DNA from: an uncultured Schlesneria sp.
GTDB lineage: Bacteria; Planctomycetota; Planctomycetia; Planctomycetales; Planctomycetaceae
Length of the DNA: 64,000 bases
NCBI GenBank assembly: GCA_903871875.1
Contig: CAIQIR010000093.1
Span: 86,780 to 150,779 of the forward strand
Direction: 5' to 3'
Position 1 is the first letter of the stretch. Every line of letters starts with the position of its first letter. The notes below the pieces were generated by a model, which searched no databases, was not told the origin of the DNA, and saw only the letters and a program-made list of their open reading frames with translations. Shown here piece after piece: positions 7,765 to 16,801 of this stretch. A program made the translations under genes and the position numbers.

Positions 7765-9228
7765 GTGTCAGACAATCTTCTACAACGCAGTGTGACGACG
7801 GCAGTCGCCCGAAATCTGACGAGCACGACCAAGACATCACCCAAGATGATGTCGATTACGCCGCGCTGGTTACTCAGACTCTTGCCTTGGGTTCAAGTGG
7901 GCGGCGGGACGTACCGCGTCAATCGCACGAAAGTCGAGCTTTCGAAGGCCGAACGGATCGACATCGATTTCAGTGACGATGTTCCATCGTTCGCCCCTGA
8001 CGTGCTGCGTAGTGTGCCGTTATTTTCTCGATTGCCGGGTGACATTACCACACGGATGGCCAGTCGTTTCAAAACGGAAATCGTCTCGATCGGCAACGAA
8101 CTGATCGTTGAAGGCGAAGATGGGAACAAGTTCTTCATCATCGCGCAAGGCCAGGTCGAGGTCTTGAGCAAGGGGGCTCATGGCAGCAATCTACGGATTG
8201 CCCTGCTAACCGAAGGTGAGTTTTTCGGCGAGACCGACGTCGTTTCAGACAAGCGATCGGAAGTGACGATTCGCACGCTGACCCCGTGCGTCCTGTTGAC
8301 GTTTTCCCGCAAGGACCTGGATGCGGTGCTAAACGAGCTGCCCAGCGTCAAAGGGGAGTTTCAAAAGGCGATTGACCAGCATCTGGAACTGCGTTCGACC
8401 GTGAATCGGTACGGCGAACGGAATATCGATCTGGTGTCGGGGTTTGCTGAGAATGTCGAAATTCCCGAAACCTTCGTCGACTACTCGGCTAATCCGCGCG
8501 AGTATTCTCTGTCGGCCATTCAGACGGTTGTGCGGGTCCATACTCGTGTTTCCGATCTTTATAATGGCCCGTATGATCAACTCGAAGAGCAAATGCGGTT
8601 GACGATTGAGGGGATCAAGGAGCGGCAGGAATGGGATCTGATCAACAGCAAGAAATTCGGCTTGTTGCATTCGGTCGATCCGGCCATGCGAATTAGCACT
8701 CGCTACGGAGCGCCAACTCCCGACGACCTGGACGAACTGTTGGCATTGGTTTGGAAAAAGCCCGCTTTCTTTCTGGCTCATCCGGCCGCCATTGCGGCGT
8801 TCGAGCGGGAATGTACGTGGCGCGGAGTACCGCCAACGACGATCAATTTGTTTGGTACCCCGGTCATCACCTGGCGGGGGGTTCCAATTGTTCCTTGTGA
8901 CAAGCTCGAAATCGGGAAAAGCAGTCGGGATCAATCCAGTCTTCGATCGGGGACGACCAACATTCTGCTGTTGCGAGTCGGAGAAGCGGATCAAGGGGTG
9001 GTGGGATTGCATCAGATCGGAATTCCCGGCGAGATCATGCCCGGCCTGTCCGCTCGCCTGATGGCCACGGATACCTTGGGCGTCGCTTCTTATTTGCTCT
9101 CACTTTACTCGTCGTGTGCTGTATTGACGGACGATGCGGTGGGCGTACTTGAGAATGTCGAAATCGCTTACTACCACGAATATGACCATCGAAATCAGAC
9201 CGGCTTTGAGCATGGCCTAGGGATCTGA
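7765..9228 (+). CDS. Family 2 encapsulin shell protein 1 with cyclic-nucleotide-binding-like domain
   Basis: Predicted building block of a virus-capsid-like (HK97 fold) protein nanocompartment, 487 residues. The N-terminal arm (residues ~1-65, including ARNLTSTTKTSPKMMSITPRW, then LPWVQVGGGTYRVNR) matches the Family 2 encapsulin/SrpI signature. Residues ~82-190 are a Crp-like cyclic-nucleotide-binding fold (VPLFSRLP, GEDGNKFFIIAQGQVEVL, FFGETDVVSDKRSEVTIRT), which places it in the group called 2B. Arg164 in KRS aligns with the phosphate-binding arginine of Crp, but the usual following Ala is replaced (E166). The HK97 part follows (ETFVDYSANPREYSLS, STRYGAPTPDDLDELL, GVPPTTINLFGTPVITWRG). A near-identical paralogue follows after 70 bases and a desulfurase cargo candidate follows that. 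Confidence 0.88.
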   Translation: MSDNLLQRSVTTAVARNLTSTTKTSPKMMSITPRWLLRLLPWVQVGGGTYRVNRTKVELSKAERIDIDFSDDVPSFAPDVLRSVPLFSRLPGDITTRMASRFKTEIVSIGNELIVEGEDGNKFFIIAQGQVEVLSKGAHGSNLRIALLTEGEFFGETDVVSDKRSEVTIRTLTPCVLLTFSRKDLDAVLNELPSVKGEFQKAIDQHLELRSTVNRYGERNIDLVSGFAENVEIPETFVDYSANPREYSLSAIQTVVRVHTRVSDLYNGPYDQLEEQMRLTIEGIKERQEWDLINSKKFGLLHSVDPAMRISTRYGAPTPDDLDELLALVWKKPAFFLAHPAAIAAFERECTWRGVPPTTINLFGTPVITWRGVPIVPCDKLEIGKSSRDQSSLRSGTTNILLLRVGEADQGVVGLHQIGIPGEIMPGLSARLMATDTLGVASYLLSLYSSCAVLTDDAVGVLENVEIAYYHEYDHRNQTGFEHGLGI

Positions 9229-9298
9229 GACACGATGTCGCGGCTGATTTTCCACATATTCCTCTTCCCATTTGTTTCGAGAAAGGAACTCGCAAGAC

Positions 9299-10738
9299 AT
9301 GTCCGACAACTTACTTCAGCGAAGCGTTACGACCTCGGTGGCCAGGAATCTGGCGACCACCACCAAGACATCGCCCAAAATGATGTCGATTACGCCCCGC
9401 TGGATGTTGAGCCTGCTACCGTGGGTTCAAGTCAATGGCGGCACCTACCGCGTAAACCGCACAAAAGTCGAATTGTCCAAGGCGCAGCGAATTGGTGTCG
9501 ATTTCGTGGGCGAGGTGGCTTCGTTCTCGCCGGAATCACTGCGTAGCGTGCCGCTCTTTTCTGGGCTGCCCGATGCGATCATTGCCCGGATGACCAATCG
9601 ATTCAAAACTGAAGCAGTGTCATTAGGCAATAAGCTGATCGTCGAAGGCGAAGACCGCAGCAAGTTCTTCATCATTGCTCAAGGGCAAGTGGAAGTTCTG
9701 AGCAAGGGGGTTCACGGCAGCAATTTGCGAATTGCCTTGTTGACCGAAGGCGAATATTTCGGCGAAACCGATTTGGTTTCTGATAAGCCGTCGGACGTGA
9801 CCGTTCGAACCATTACTCCTTGCGTGCTTTTGACGTTCTCACGCAAGGATTTGGACGCGGTCTTAAAAGAACTTCCCAACTTGAAGGACGAATTCAAGAA
9901 GGCAATCGAAGAGCATCTCGAGCTTCGCTCAACCGTCAATCGCTACGGTGAACGAAATATCGACTTGGTTTCCGGCTTCGCGGAAAACATGGAAATCCCC
10001 GAAACGTTTGTCGATTACTCGGCTAACCCCCGCGAATATTCTCTGTCAGCCGTACAAACCGTGGTTCGAGTTCATACGCGAGTTTCGGATCTCTATAACG
10101 GTCCTTTCAATCAACTCGAAGAACAGATGCGGTTGACGATTGAAGGAATCAAAGAACGGCAAGAATGGGAACTGATCAACAGCACCAAGTTCGGCCTGAT
10201 TCATTCGGTCGATCCTGCCATGCGAATCAGCACCCGCTATGGAGCGCCGACACCCGACGATCTGGACGAATTGCTGGCGCTGGTCTGGAAGAAGCCGGCA
10301 TTCTTTCTCGCTCATCCTAAGGCGATCGCTGCCTTTGAGCGCGAATGTACGTGGCGCGGGGTGCCTCCCGTGACGACCGTGCTGTTCGGTACGCCCGTAA
10401 TCACGTGGCGCGGAGTGCCGTTAGTTCCTTGTGACAAGTTGGAAATGAAGAGTCGATATCAATCGAATCAGTGGTTTGGCACGACCAGCATTCTTTTGCT
10501 GCGTGTCGGCGAAGCCGATCAGGGCGTTGTGGGACTGCATCAAGCCGGAATTCCTGGCGAGATCATGCCAAGCCTGTCCGCCCGGTTGATGGGAACAGAC
10601 AGCCTGGGTGTCGCCTCCTATCTGTTGACGCTTTACTTCTCGTGTGCAGTGCTGACCGACGACGCGTTGGGGGTCCTCGAAAACGTGGAAGTCGGCTACT
10701 ACCACGATTACGAAAACCGCAAACCCAAAGTGAAGTAG
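9299..10738 (+). CDS. Family 2 encapsulin shell protein 2 with cyclic-nucleotide-binding-like domain
   Basis: Tandem paralogue of the preceding shell gene, 479 residues and collinear with it over nearly its full length. By eye most positions are identical. The start ATG at 9299 has AAGGA about 11 bases upstream and gives MSDNLLQRSVTT. The domain order is the same: N-arm, cyclic-nucleotide-binding-like insertion (~82-190), HK97 core. The main difference I can see is in the phosphate-binding cassette, where shell 1 has DKRSEVT and this protein has DKPSDVT. The candidate phosphate-contacting Arg164 is therefore Pro164 here. The loop near residue 385 and the C-terminal tail (ENRKPKVK) also differ. 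Co-expression could give a mixed shell in which only one subunit responds to a ligand. Confidence 0.88.
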   Translation: MSDNLLQRSVTTSVARNLATTTKTSPKMMSITPRWMLSLLPWVQVNGGTYRVNRTKVELSKAQRIGVDFVGEVASFSPESLRSVPLFSGLPDAIIARMTNRFKTEAVSLGNKLIVEGEDRSKFFIIAQGQVEVLSKGVHGSNLRIALLTEGEYFGETDLVSDKPSDVTVRTITPCVLLTFSRKDLDAVLKELPNLKDEFKKAIEEHLELRSTVNRYGERNIDLVSGFAENMEIPETFVDYSANPREYSLSAVQTVVRVHTRVSDLYNGPFNQLEEQMRLTIEGIKERQEWELINSTKFGLIHSVDPAMRISTRYGAPTPDDLDELLALVWKKPAFFLAHPKAIAAFERECTWRGVPPVTTVLFGTPVITWRGVPLVPCDKLEMKSRYQSNQWFGTTSILLLRVGEADQGVVGLHQAGIPGEIMPSLSARLMGTDSLGVASYLLTLYFSCAVLTDDALGVLENVEVGYYHDYENRKPKVK

Positions 10739-10784
10739 TAACGGATCAATCACGGGAATTTCATCCGCGACCAAAGGCAGCCAA

Positions 10785-12476
10785 ATGAATGATGTCACAC
10801 CCGAACTGATTGCCGAGATTGCCACCCGGCTGCTGCATGACGCGCCTCAATCTTCGATGGCGACACTTCCCGCTCCGTCGAGTGAATCGGTGGTGAAAGA
10901 AGAATCGTTCTATCCCAGCAGTTCATTCGTTCCTTCCACGGCCAGCATTCCACAGGCCAGTGGAGTTGCGCCGGGAGGCGTAAGTCAATATATTCCGGTG
11001 GGCTCGCCAAATGTTGTCAGCCAGGTACCTTACACCGTTCTCACCGATGTGCCGCCTGGAACGCTGCACGAGGTCGCCGATGTTTCGCCCGGCGGTCTCC
11101 GCCGTTTTGTGGAACAGATCCGCAATCCCTCTGCTCCATCAGAATTAGGTTTTTGCGCGGGTGATCCCGGGATCAAGTTCCTGCAGCAGATTCTTTCACC
11201 AAAGGATGTGCCGGTGGCAGTTGCTTCGGGCGGTGCGCGTCCGATGGACATTCCGTCTATTCGTCGCGATTTCCCCGCTTTGAATCAGAGCGTACATGGA
11301 AAACCGCTGATTTGGTTTGATAATGCCGCCACAACGCAGAAGCCGCAATCGGTCATCGATGCGATTTCCCAATACTATGCACGAGACAACTCCAATATTC
11401 ATCGTGCCGCGCATACACTGGCCGCTCGTTCGACGGACGCGTTCGAAGGGGTGCGGGACAAGGTTCACAAATTCTTGGGCGCAGCCACATCGCGTGAAAT
11501 CATTTTTGTACGGGGTACGACGGAAGGAATTAACCTGATTGCTCAGACTTACGGCCGCAAGTTTTTGCAGCCCGGAGATGAGATCCTGTTGTCCACTCTG
11601 GAGCATCACGCGAACATTGTCCCGTGGCAAATGATGGCCAAAGAGAAGGGGGCTGTCATCCGAGTGATTCCCGCGAATGATCGCGGTGAGATCATGCTTG
11701 AGGAATATCAGGCGCTCTTGAATCCGCGGACTAAGTTGGTCGGGCTGACACAAGCCTCAAACAGTCTGGGCACGATTCTGCCCGTTACGGAAATGACGCA
11801 CATGGCCAAACGCTACGGCGCGCGGGTCGTCGTTGACGGTGCCCAGTCGGTGTCACACATGCCAGTCAACGTGCAGGAAATGGGTTGTGATTTCTTTGTG
11901 TTTTCAGGACACAAGATCTTCGGCCCGACGGGTATCGGTGTGGTGTACGCTCGCGAAGAGTTGCAGGAGATCATGCCACCCTGGCAGGGCGGCGGCAATA
12001 TGATCAAGAACGTCACATTTGAAGAGACCTCCTACGCAGATCCCCCGGCCAAATTTGAAGCGGGCACGCCCAATATCGCCGATACTGTCGGACTGGGGGC
12101 CGCGATTGATTATGTCCAACGCCTGGGGTTGCCCAACATTGGCAAGTACGAGCATCTCCTGCTCGAATACGCGACCGAGCGGCTGCGGTCGATTAACGGT
12201 CTACGACTGATCGGCCAGGCGCGAGAGAAGGTCAGCGTCATTTCGTTCGTGCTGAAAGATCGTCGCACGGAAGACGTCGGCAAGTTGTTGGACCTCGATG
12301 GAATTGCCGTCCGAGCAGGGCATCACTGTTCGCAGCCGTCACTACATCGATATGGTGTGAATGCAACGGTCCGCCCTTCCATGGCCTTCTACAACACGAC
12401 CGACGAGATCGACCATCTGGTGGCGGCCGTCAAGCGAATCAGTAGTGGTTCGATCAAGGCGCCGCCGGTCACGTAG
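10785..12476 (+). CDS. sufS: SufS-type cysteine desulfurase with N-terminal cargo-loading-like extension
   Basis: PLP enzyme that removes sulfur from cysteine as a persulfide, giving alanine. Residues ~155-563 are a complete group II (SufS/Csd) desulfurase: FDNAATTQKPQSV at 178-190, EHHANIVPW at 273-281, VDGAQS with Asp351, the PLP-lysine motif FSGHK (Lys377), and catalytic Cys515 in RAGHHCSQPS. The first ~155 residues are extra. They are rich in Pro, Ser, Val and Gly, have low complexity and are probably disordered, with short recurring motifs (QYIPVG, SQVPYTVLTDVPPG) and a small cluster LGFCAGDPGIKFLQQIL at 121-137. Desulfurases packaged by Family 2 encapsulins carry such tails. The gene starts 46 bases after shell gene 2. 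Confidence 0.93.
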   Translation: MNDVTPELIAEIATRLLHDAPQSSMATLPAPSSESVVKEESFYPSSSFVPSTASIPQASGVAPGGVSQYIPVGSPNVVSQVPYTVLTDVPPGTLHEVADVSPGGLRRFVEQIRNPSAPSELGFCAGDPGIKFLQQILSPKDVPVAVASGGARPMDIPSIRRDFPALNQSVHGKPLIWFDNAATTQKPQSVIDAISQYYARDNSNIHRAAHTLAARSTDAFEGVRDKVHKFLGAATSREIIFVRGTTEGINLIAQTYGRKFLQPGDEILLSTLEHHANIVPWQMMAKEKGAVIRVIPANDRGEIMLEEYQALLNPRTKLVGLTQASNSLGTILPVTEMTHMAKRYGARVVVDGAQSVSHMPVNVQEMGCDFFVFSGHKIFGPTGIGVVYAREELQEIMPPWQGGGNMIKNVTFEETSYADPPAKFEAGTPNIADTVGLGAAIDYVQRLGLPNIGKYEHLLLEYATERLRSINGLRLIGQAREKVSVISFVLKDRRTEDVGKLLDLDGIAVRAGHHCSQPSLHRYGVNATVRPSMAFYNTTDEIDHLVAAVKRISSGSIKAPPVT

Positions 12477-12487
12477 ATTCAACAACT

Positions 12488-13075
12488 TCACCGTACTGGC
12501 GAGGGCGATCTGTCGGCAGATGGATGCAGAGGTTTGTTCAATACGACGCTGCGGTAGACCTTGCCCGGCCATTGGACGATTTCGACGGGGGAATATCCGA
12601 GATGGTGGTAGAGCTCCACAAGATGTTTGGCTTGTTCTGCCGTATCCAGCGCCAGTTCTCGATAGCCATACTCCGTGGCCCACTGTTCCGCTCGCTGTAA
12701 AAGCAGACCGCCAATTCCCAAGCCTTGGTGCCCGGGGTCGACGGCAAATTGACGAGCGCTGGCGATTTCATCGCGGGTGAAATAGTTGCAAATACTTCCG
12801 ATTTCGGTACGGCAGGCGAGGATCGTACGGACGAGTTAGGAATTGATCACGGCGACAAAACAGATTCCGTCACGCAGGCGTTCGGCTGTAACTTCGGCCT
12901 TCTGGTTGACTGCGGTGTAGTTCAGTCCCATCCCGCCCAATCGCGAATAAGCACGGTGAAGTAACAACGTGAGATTGTCGATCGATTCAGTCTGTTTGAA
13001 GGGGCGAATTTGCAGCACGGGTTGAGAACTTCGATGAACGTCTGCCGACCCGATTGAGAAAAATGGGACACTCAT
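12488..13075 (-). pseudogene. GNAT-family acetyltransferase interrupted by an in-frame TAA
   Basis: Two pieces of one GNAT protein lie in the same frame. The first (13075 to 12839) begins MSVPFFSIGSADV, includes the GNAT opening IRPFKQTESIDNL and runs to VAVINS. A TAA stop stands at 12836-12838. Reading on without a shift gives LVRTILACRTEIG and ARQFAVDPGHQGLGIGGLLL, which contains the acetyl-CoA motif Q-x-x-G-I/L-G, then LELYHHLGYSP-like sequence to the end near 12488. The restored protein would be about 195 residues. A single base change, or a sequencing error, explains the break. The ATG overlaps the lspA stop (ATGA), so the two are translationally coupled. It converges on the desulfurase gene with 11 bases between them. 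Confidence 0.75.
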
Positions 13076-13623
13076 TCGTCTTTGGCGTCCCGTTCGACCG
13101 CTTGTTTAAGAGGACACGCCGGTTGTTCGCGCGGTTCGCGACAGGTCAATGCGACCACTGCCAGACCACCGAACATCACGGCCATGTCTGCGACGTTAAA
13201 AATACCTGTTCGCAACGGACCGATGCCCACGTTGATAAAGTCTGTGACTTGTCCATTGTTTGAAATGCGGTCGATCAGGTTCCCGATGCCGCCAGCGAGG
13301 ATGTACGACAGTGCGATAAAGAGTTTTCCCTCTATACGGCGGTTCATGAACAGAAATCCGCCAATCGCCAGCATAAAGCCGACGTTGCAAGCGACAAAAA
13401 ACCAGGGGCGAAATCGTTCCGGAAGGTTGCTGCCGAGGCTGAGAAACCCACCGGGATTGAGTGCGTATTCCAAACGAACTATTCCGGAAAACAGTGACTG
13501 ACCATGTGTGTTTTTGAGTGATTGGGAAGCCAATGTCTTCGTGGCCTGATCGCAGCCAATGCACGAGGACAGGATCAATACCGCCAGCAGGAATCGCCGG
13601 GAACTCCAAAATCTTTCGACCAT
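13072..13623 (-). CDS. lspA: Lipoprotein signal peptidase LspA
   Basis: Signal peptidase II, the inner-membrane aspartyl protease that cuts prolipoproteins before the lipid-modified cysteine. At 183 residues it is of usual length, with four hydrophobic segments. It shows the family motifs: DQATKTLA near the N-terminus, YALNPGGFLSLG (the N-x-G-x-x-F/A region), GGIGNLIDRI with the first catalytic-region Asp, and FNVADMAVM with the second Asp. Its substrates in this window would include the Sbp and PstS lipoproteins and the giant WD40 lipoprotein. Start ATG at 13623. The stop overlaps the start of the broken GNAT gene. Confidence 0.95.
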   Translation of the reverse strand: MVERFWSSRRFLLAVLILSSCIGCDQATKTLASQSLKNTHGQSLFSGIVRLEYALNPGGFLSLGSNLPERFRPWFFVACNVGFMLAIGGFLFMNRRIEGKLFIALSYILAGGIGNLIDRISNNGQVTDFINVGIGPLRTGIFNVADMAVMFGGLAVVALTCREPREQPACPLKQAVERDAKDE

Positions 13624-13893
13624 GGTTGCATCTCTAAAAGAGAACGGAATCGAGTCTGTTGAAAGATATCCGGTTTTAAAAACTTGCTGAAGAGGAATGC
13701 AGGTAATTCAGGTACAGCCAGAAGGGAATCTGACTTCTGCCGGATATGATGGGACTGATATCATTCTGCATGAGGATTTGAACGAGGATGTTTGATGAAG
13801 CAGAGTGTGGCTATCTTAAGAACTTCGGAAGAAATTCGACGAACGGGCTTTTGACCTCTGCCTTCGTCGTGCCGACAGAAAAAAGCTGCCCCC

Positions 13894-16794
13894 ATGAAAC
13901 GCTCAATCGCGCCCTTGATTGGAATTCTATTGCTGACCGGTATGGCCGCCTGGTACGAGTTGCCCTTGTTCGCTGAGAACGATGACCAGACTGTCCAGAG
14001 GGATGAGTCCTCGTCGAAATTCGCGGCAAAAGATCTTGAGTTCTTTGAACACAAGATCCGGCCGATCCTGGTGAAACATTGCATCGAGTGCCATTCGGAC
14101 GCTGCCGCAAAGGTAAACCATCTGAAAGGCGGGCTACGCGTTGATAGTCGGGACGGTTTGCGACGAGGAGGTGACAGCGGTCCCGCTGTCGTGCCAAAAA
14201 ATGGAGATCAAAGCCTTTTGCTGGAGGCACTTCGGTATCAGTCCCTGCAGATGCCGCCGCAGGGGAAATTGCCCGCGAATGTGATTGCCGATTTTGAAGA
14301 ATGGATTGCACGGGGGGCAGCTGATCCTCGCATGGAAATGTCGAATCTCGTAACGCCGAAAGCCATTGATTTGGTCAAGGGGGGGCAGCATTGGTCATAC
14401 CAGCCGCTGCGTCCGACCGTTGTTCCGCAGGCGGATGGTCTGCCGTGGAAACCGCAGTCTGTACTCGATGCGTTTGTTCTGGCACGGCTTGAGGCCGAAA
14501 AAATGATCCCCGCCGAAGAGGCGGAGCGAATCGTCCTGGTTCGGAGAATTTATTTCGATCTTGTGGGATTGCCTCCCAGCCCAGAAGACGTGGACGAATT
14601 TCTGACGGACCATGCACCTGATGCATTTGAACGGCTGGTGGACCGGCTGCTGGCTTCGCCGCAATTCGGGGCGCGATGGGGACGACATTGGTTGAGCGTC
14701 GTTCGATTTGGAGAATCATTGACCTTGCGAGGGTTTATTCTGCCAGAAGCGTGGCGCTATCGCGATTACGTGATCGATTCGTTCAATGCTGACGTGCCTT
14801 TTGATCGATTTATCGTGGAGCAGGTGGCCGGGGATTTGCTTCCGGCGGAAACGGTAGGCGATCAGCAACGACAACGGATTGCCACGACGTTTCTCACATT
14901 GGGAAATCTGAATCTCGAAGAACAAGACAAGCAGCAATTGCGGATGGATGTGGTCGATGAACAACTCGATGTGATCGCCAAAGGTTTTTTGGCCCAGACC
15001 GTCACTTGTGCTCGCTGCCACGATCACAAATTCGATCCGATTCCAACCCGCGATTACTACGCTTTGGCCGGAATCCTGGCGAATGTCAAAACGCTCGAGC
15101 ATGCGAACGTTTCGAAGTGGCTCGAATTCCCGCTGCCACTGGAACCGGAGCAGGAATCCATCCTAAAGGATCACGAGGCAGCGACGGCTGCGTTGCGCGA
15201 GAAAATCAACGCGATCCAGTTGGCTGAAAAAAAGTCGATGGTCAAAGCGGTGGTTGCAGCCAACGATTTGCCGGGTGTGGTGGTCGATGACCGTCAGGCA
15301 AAGGTGGTTGGCGATTGGCAGCAGTCGCAGTCCGTAAAGCCGTATATCGGGGATGGCTATCTGCATGACAAGAATTCAGGCAAGGGGGACAAAACGATTA
15401 CATTGCTGCCCGAATTGCCGAAGGCCGGTCGATACGAAGTTCGTCTCGCCTACACAGCCGATGACAACCGGAGCACAGCGGTCCCCGTCACAATCATGAG
15501 CGCCGACGGTGAAAAGACGGTCATGATAAATCAGCAGCGGCGACCACCTATCGACGATCGATTTGTCTCGCTTGGGCAATTCTCCTTCGAATTAAATGGG
15601 CAAGGTTTCGTGATGGTGTCGACGGCTGGCACGACTGGTCACGTGATTGTCGACGCCGTCCAGTTCTTGCCGGCGGAATCACTGGCAACGGACGCACAAA
15701 TCGATAAACCAGTCCCTGCGTTGGCCAACTCCGAACAAAGTTCTACCACTTTACAAACTCACGAATTACAAAAGTTGCAGCGTGAACTGAAACAGTTGCA
15801 GAAGACCGGTCCGCAGCGACCCAGGTATATGTCGGTTCAGGAAGAATCGCAGATTGGCGATATTCGCGTGCATATCCGAGGATCGGTTCACAGCCTCGGT
15901 GAAAATGTGCCACGTGGCTTTCTGCAAGTGGTCGCGATTGGCGAGCGTTCATTACTGCCGACATCGCAGAGTGGTCGCAAGGAGTTGGGAGAATGGATTA
16001 CCCAGCGTAACAACCCACTGACTCCGCGCGTTCTGGCGAACCGGGTATGGACCTGGCTGTTCGGTTTTGGATTGTCGCGCACTCCAGATAATTTCGGCAC
16101 GACGGGCGAACCGCCGACACATCCAGAGTTGCTCGATCGATTGGCAGATCGTCTCTTAGAACATAACTGGTCCTTGAAGCCGCTGATCCGCGAGATCGTG
16201 CAGTCGCACACGTATCGACAGTCGTCTTTCACCACGACGGAGGGGGAATTGACCGATCCCGAAAACCGTTGGCTTTCGCACCAAAATCGTCGTCGCCTGG
16301 ATGCCGAATGCTTGCTCGATGCGATCCTGACCGTCAGTGACCAACGAATTGACGAATTCGGTGGTAACACGATTATCGGCGCACCGGCTGATGACTACGG
16401 CTATGTGCAGCGCAGTCGCCGCCGCGCTATCTATTGGCCGGTTTTACGTAATTCATTGCCAGAGATTTTTGAAGCCTTTGATTTTGCCGACCCCAGCTTG
16501 CCGTCAGGAAGTCGCACGGTCAGCACGGTTGCGTTACAGTCGTTGTTCTTCTTGAACAGTGATTGGATCGCGAAAGAATCCCAATCCGCGGCGCGGCGAA
16601 TTCTTTCCGAATCGCCGACCAACGATGCGGTAAGACTGGAACGAGTGTTTCGGTTGGCCTTAAGTCGGCCCCCGAATATCAACGAAGTCCGGGTCGGAAC
16701 GCAGGTGTTGTCTGGCGATCTTCCACCCGATGAGGCTTGGGCGACGGTGGTACGAGCGCTGTTTGCTTCGATCGATTTTCGCTATGTGGAGTGA
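13894..16794 (+). CDS. Secreted PSCyt1-DUF1549-DUF1553 protein with inserted golvesin-like domain
   Basis: A 966-residue planctomycete surface/periplasmic protein. After an N-terminal signal or anchor segment come a cytochrome-like PSCyt1 domain with CIECH (heme-binding CxxCH pattern), DUF1549 with RYRDY-type motifs and a second CARCHDHKFDPI motif, and C-terminal DUF1553 (NPLTPRVLANRVW, FGLSRTPDNFGTTG). Between them, at about residues 461-593, sits a golvesin/carbohydrate-binding-like domain (VVDDRQAKVVGDW near its start, DAVQFLP at its end) which the second paralogue lacks. The molecular function of these families is not established; they are often encoded with DUF1501 proteins and sulfatases, as here. 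The DUF1501 gene starts 7 bases downstream. Confidence 0.9.
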   Translation: MKRSIAPLIGILLLTGMAAWYELPLFAENDDQTVQRDESSSKFAAKDLEFFEHKIRPILVKHCIECHSDAAAKVNHLKGGLRVDSRDGLRRGGDSGPAVVPKNGDQSLLLEALRYQSLQMPPQGKLPANVIADFEEWIARGAADPRMEMSNLVTPKAIDLVKGGQHWSYQPLRPTVVPQADGLPWKPQSVLDAFVLARLEAEKMIPAEEAERIVLVRRIYFDLVGLPPSPEDVDEFLTDHAPDAFERLVDRLLASPQFGARWGRHWLSVVRFGESLTLRGFILPEAWRYRDYVIDSFNADVPFDRFIVEQVAGDLLPAETVGDQQRQRIATTFLTLGNLNLEEQDKQQLRMDVVDEQLDVIAKGFLAQTVTCARCHDHKFDPIPTRDYYALAGILANVKTLEHANVSKWLEFPLPLEPEQESILKDHEAATAALREKINAIQLAEKKSMVKAVVAANDLPGVVVDDRQAKVVGDWQQSQSVKPYIGDGYLHDKNSGKGDKTITLLPELPKAGRYEVRLAYTADDNRSTAVPVTIMSADGEKTVMINQQRRPPIDDRFVSLGQFSFELNGQGFVMVSTAGTTGHVIVDAVQFLPAESLATDAQIDKPVPALANSEQSSTTLQTHELQKLQRELKQLQKTGPQRPRYMSVQEESQIGDIRVHIRGSVHSLGENVPRGFLQVVAIGERSLLPTSQSGRKELGEWITQRNNPLTPRVLANRVWTWLFGFGLSRTPDNFGTTGEPPTHPELLDRLADRLLEHNWSLKPLIREIVQSHTYRQSSFTTTEGELTDPENRWLSHQNRRRLDAECLLDAILTVSDQRIDEFGGNTIIGAPADDYGYVQRSRRRAIYWPVLRNSLPEIFEAFDFADPSLPSGSRTVSTVALQSLFFLNSDWIAKESQSAARRILSESPTNDAVRLERVFRLALSRPPNINEVRVGTQVLSGDLPPDEAWATVVRALFASIDFRYVE

Positions 16795-16801
16795 CATTGC
16801 G

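Noticed and set aside
8329..9012. 227-codon minus-strand frame inside shell gene 1
   Set aside because: It lies wholly inside the shell gene, and its matching minus frame in shell gene 2 (10046-10315) is only a fragment. The amino-acid pattern has no family character, and the plus-strand protein is clear.
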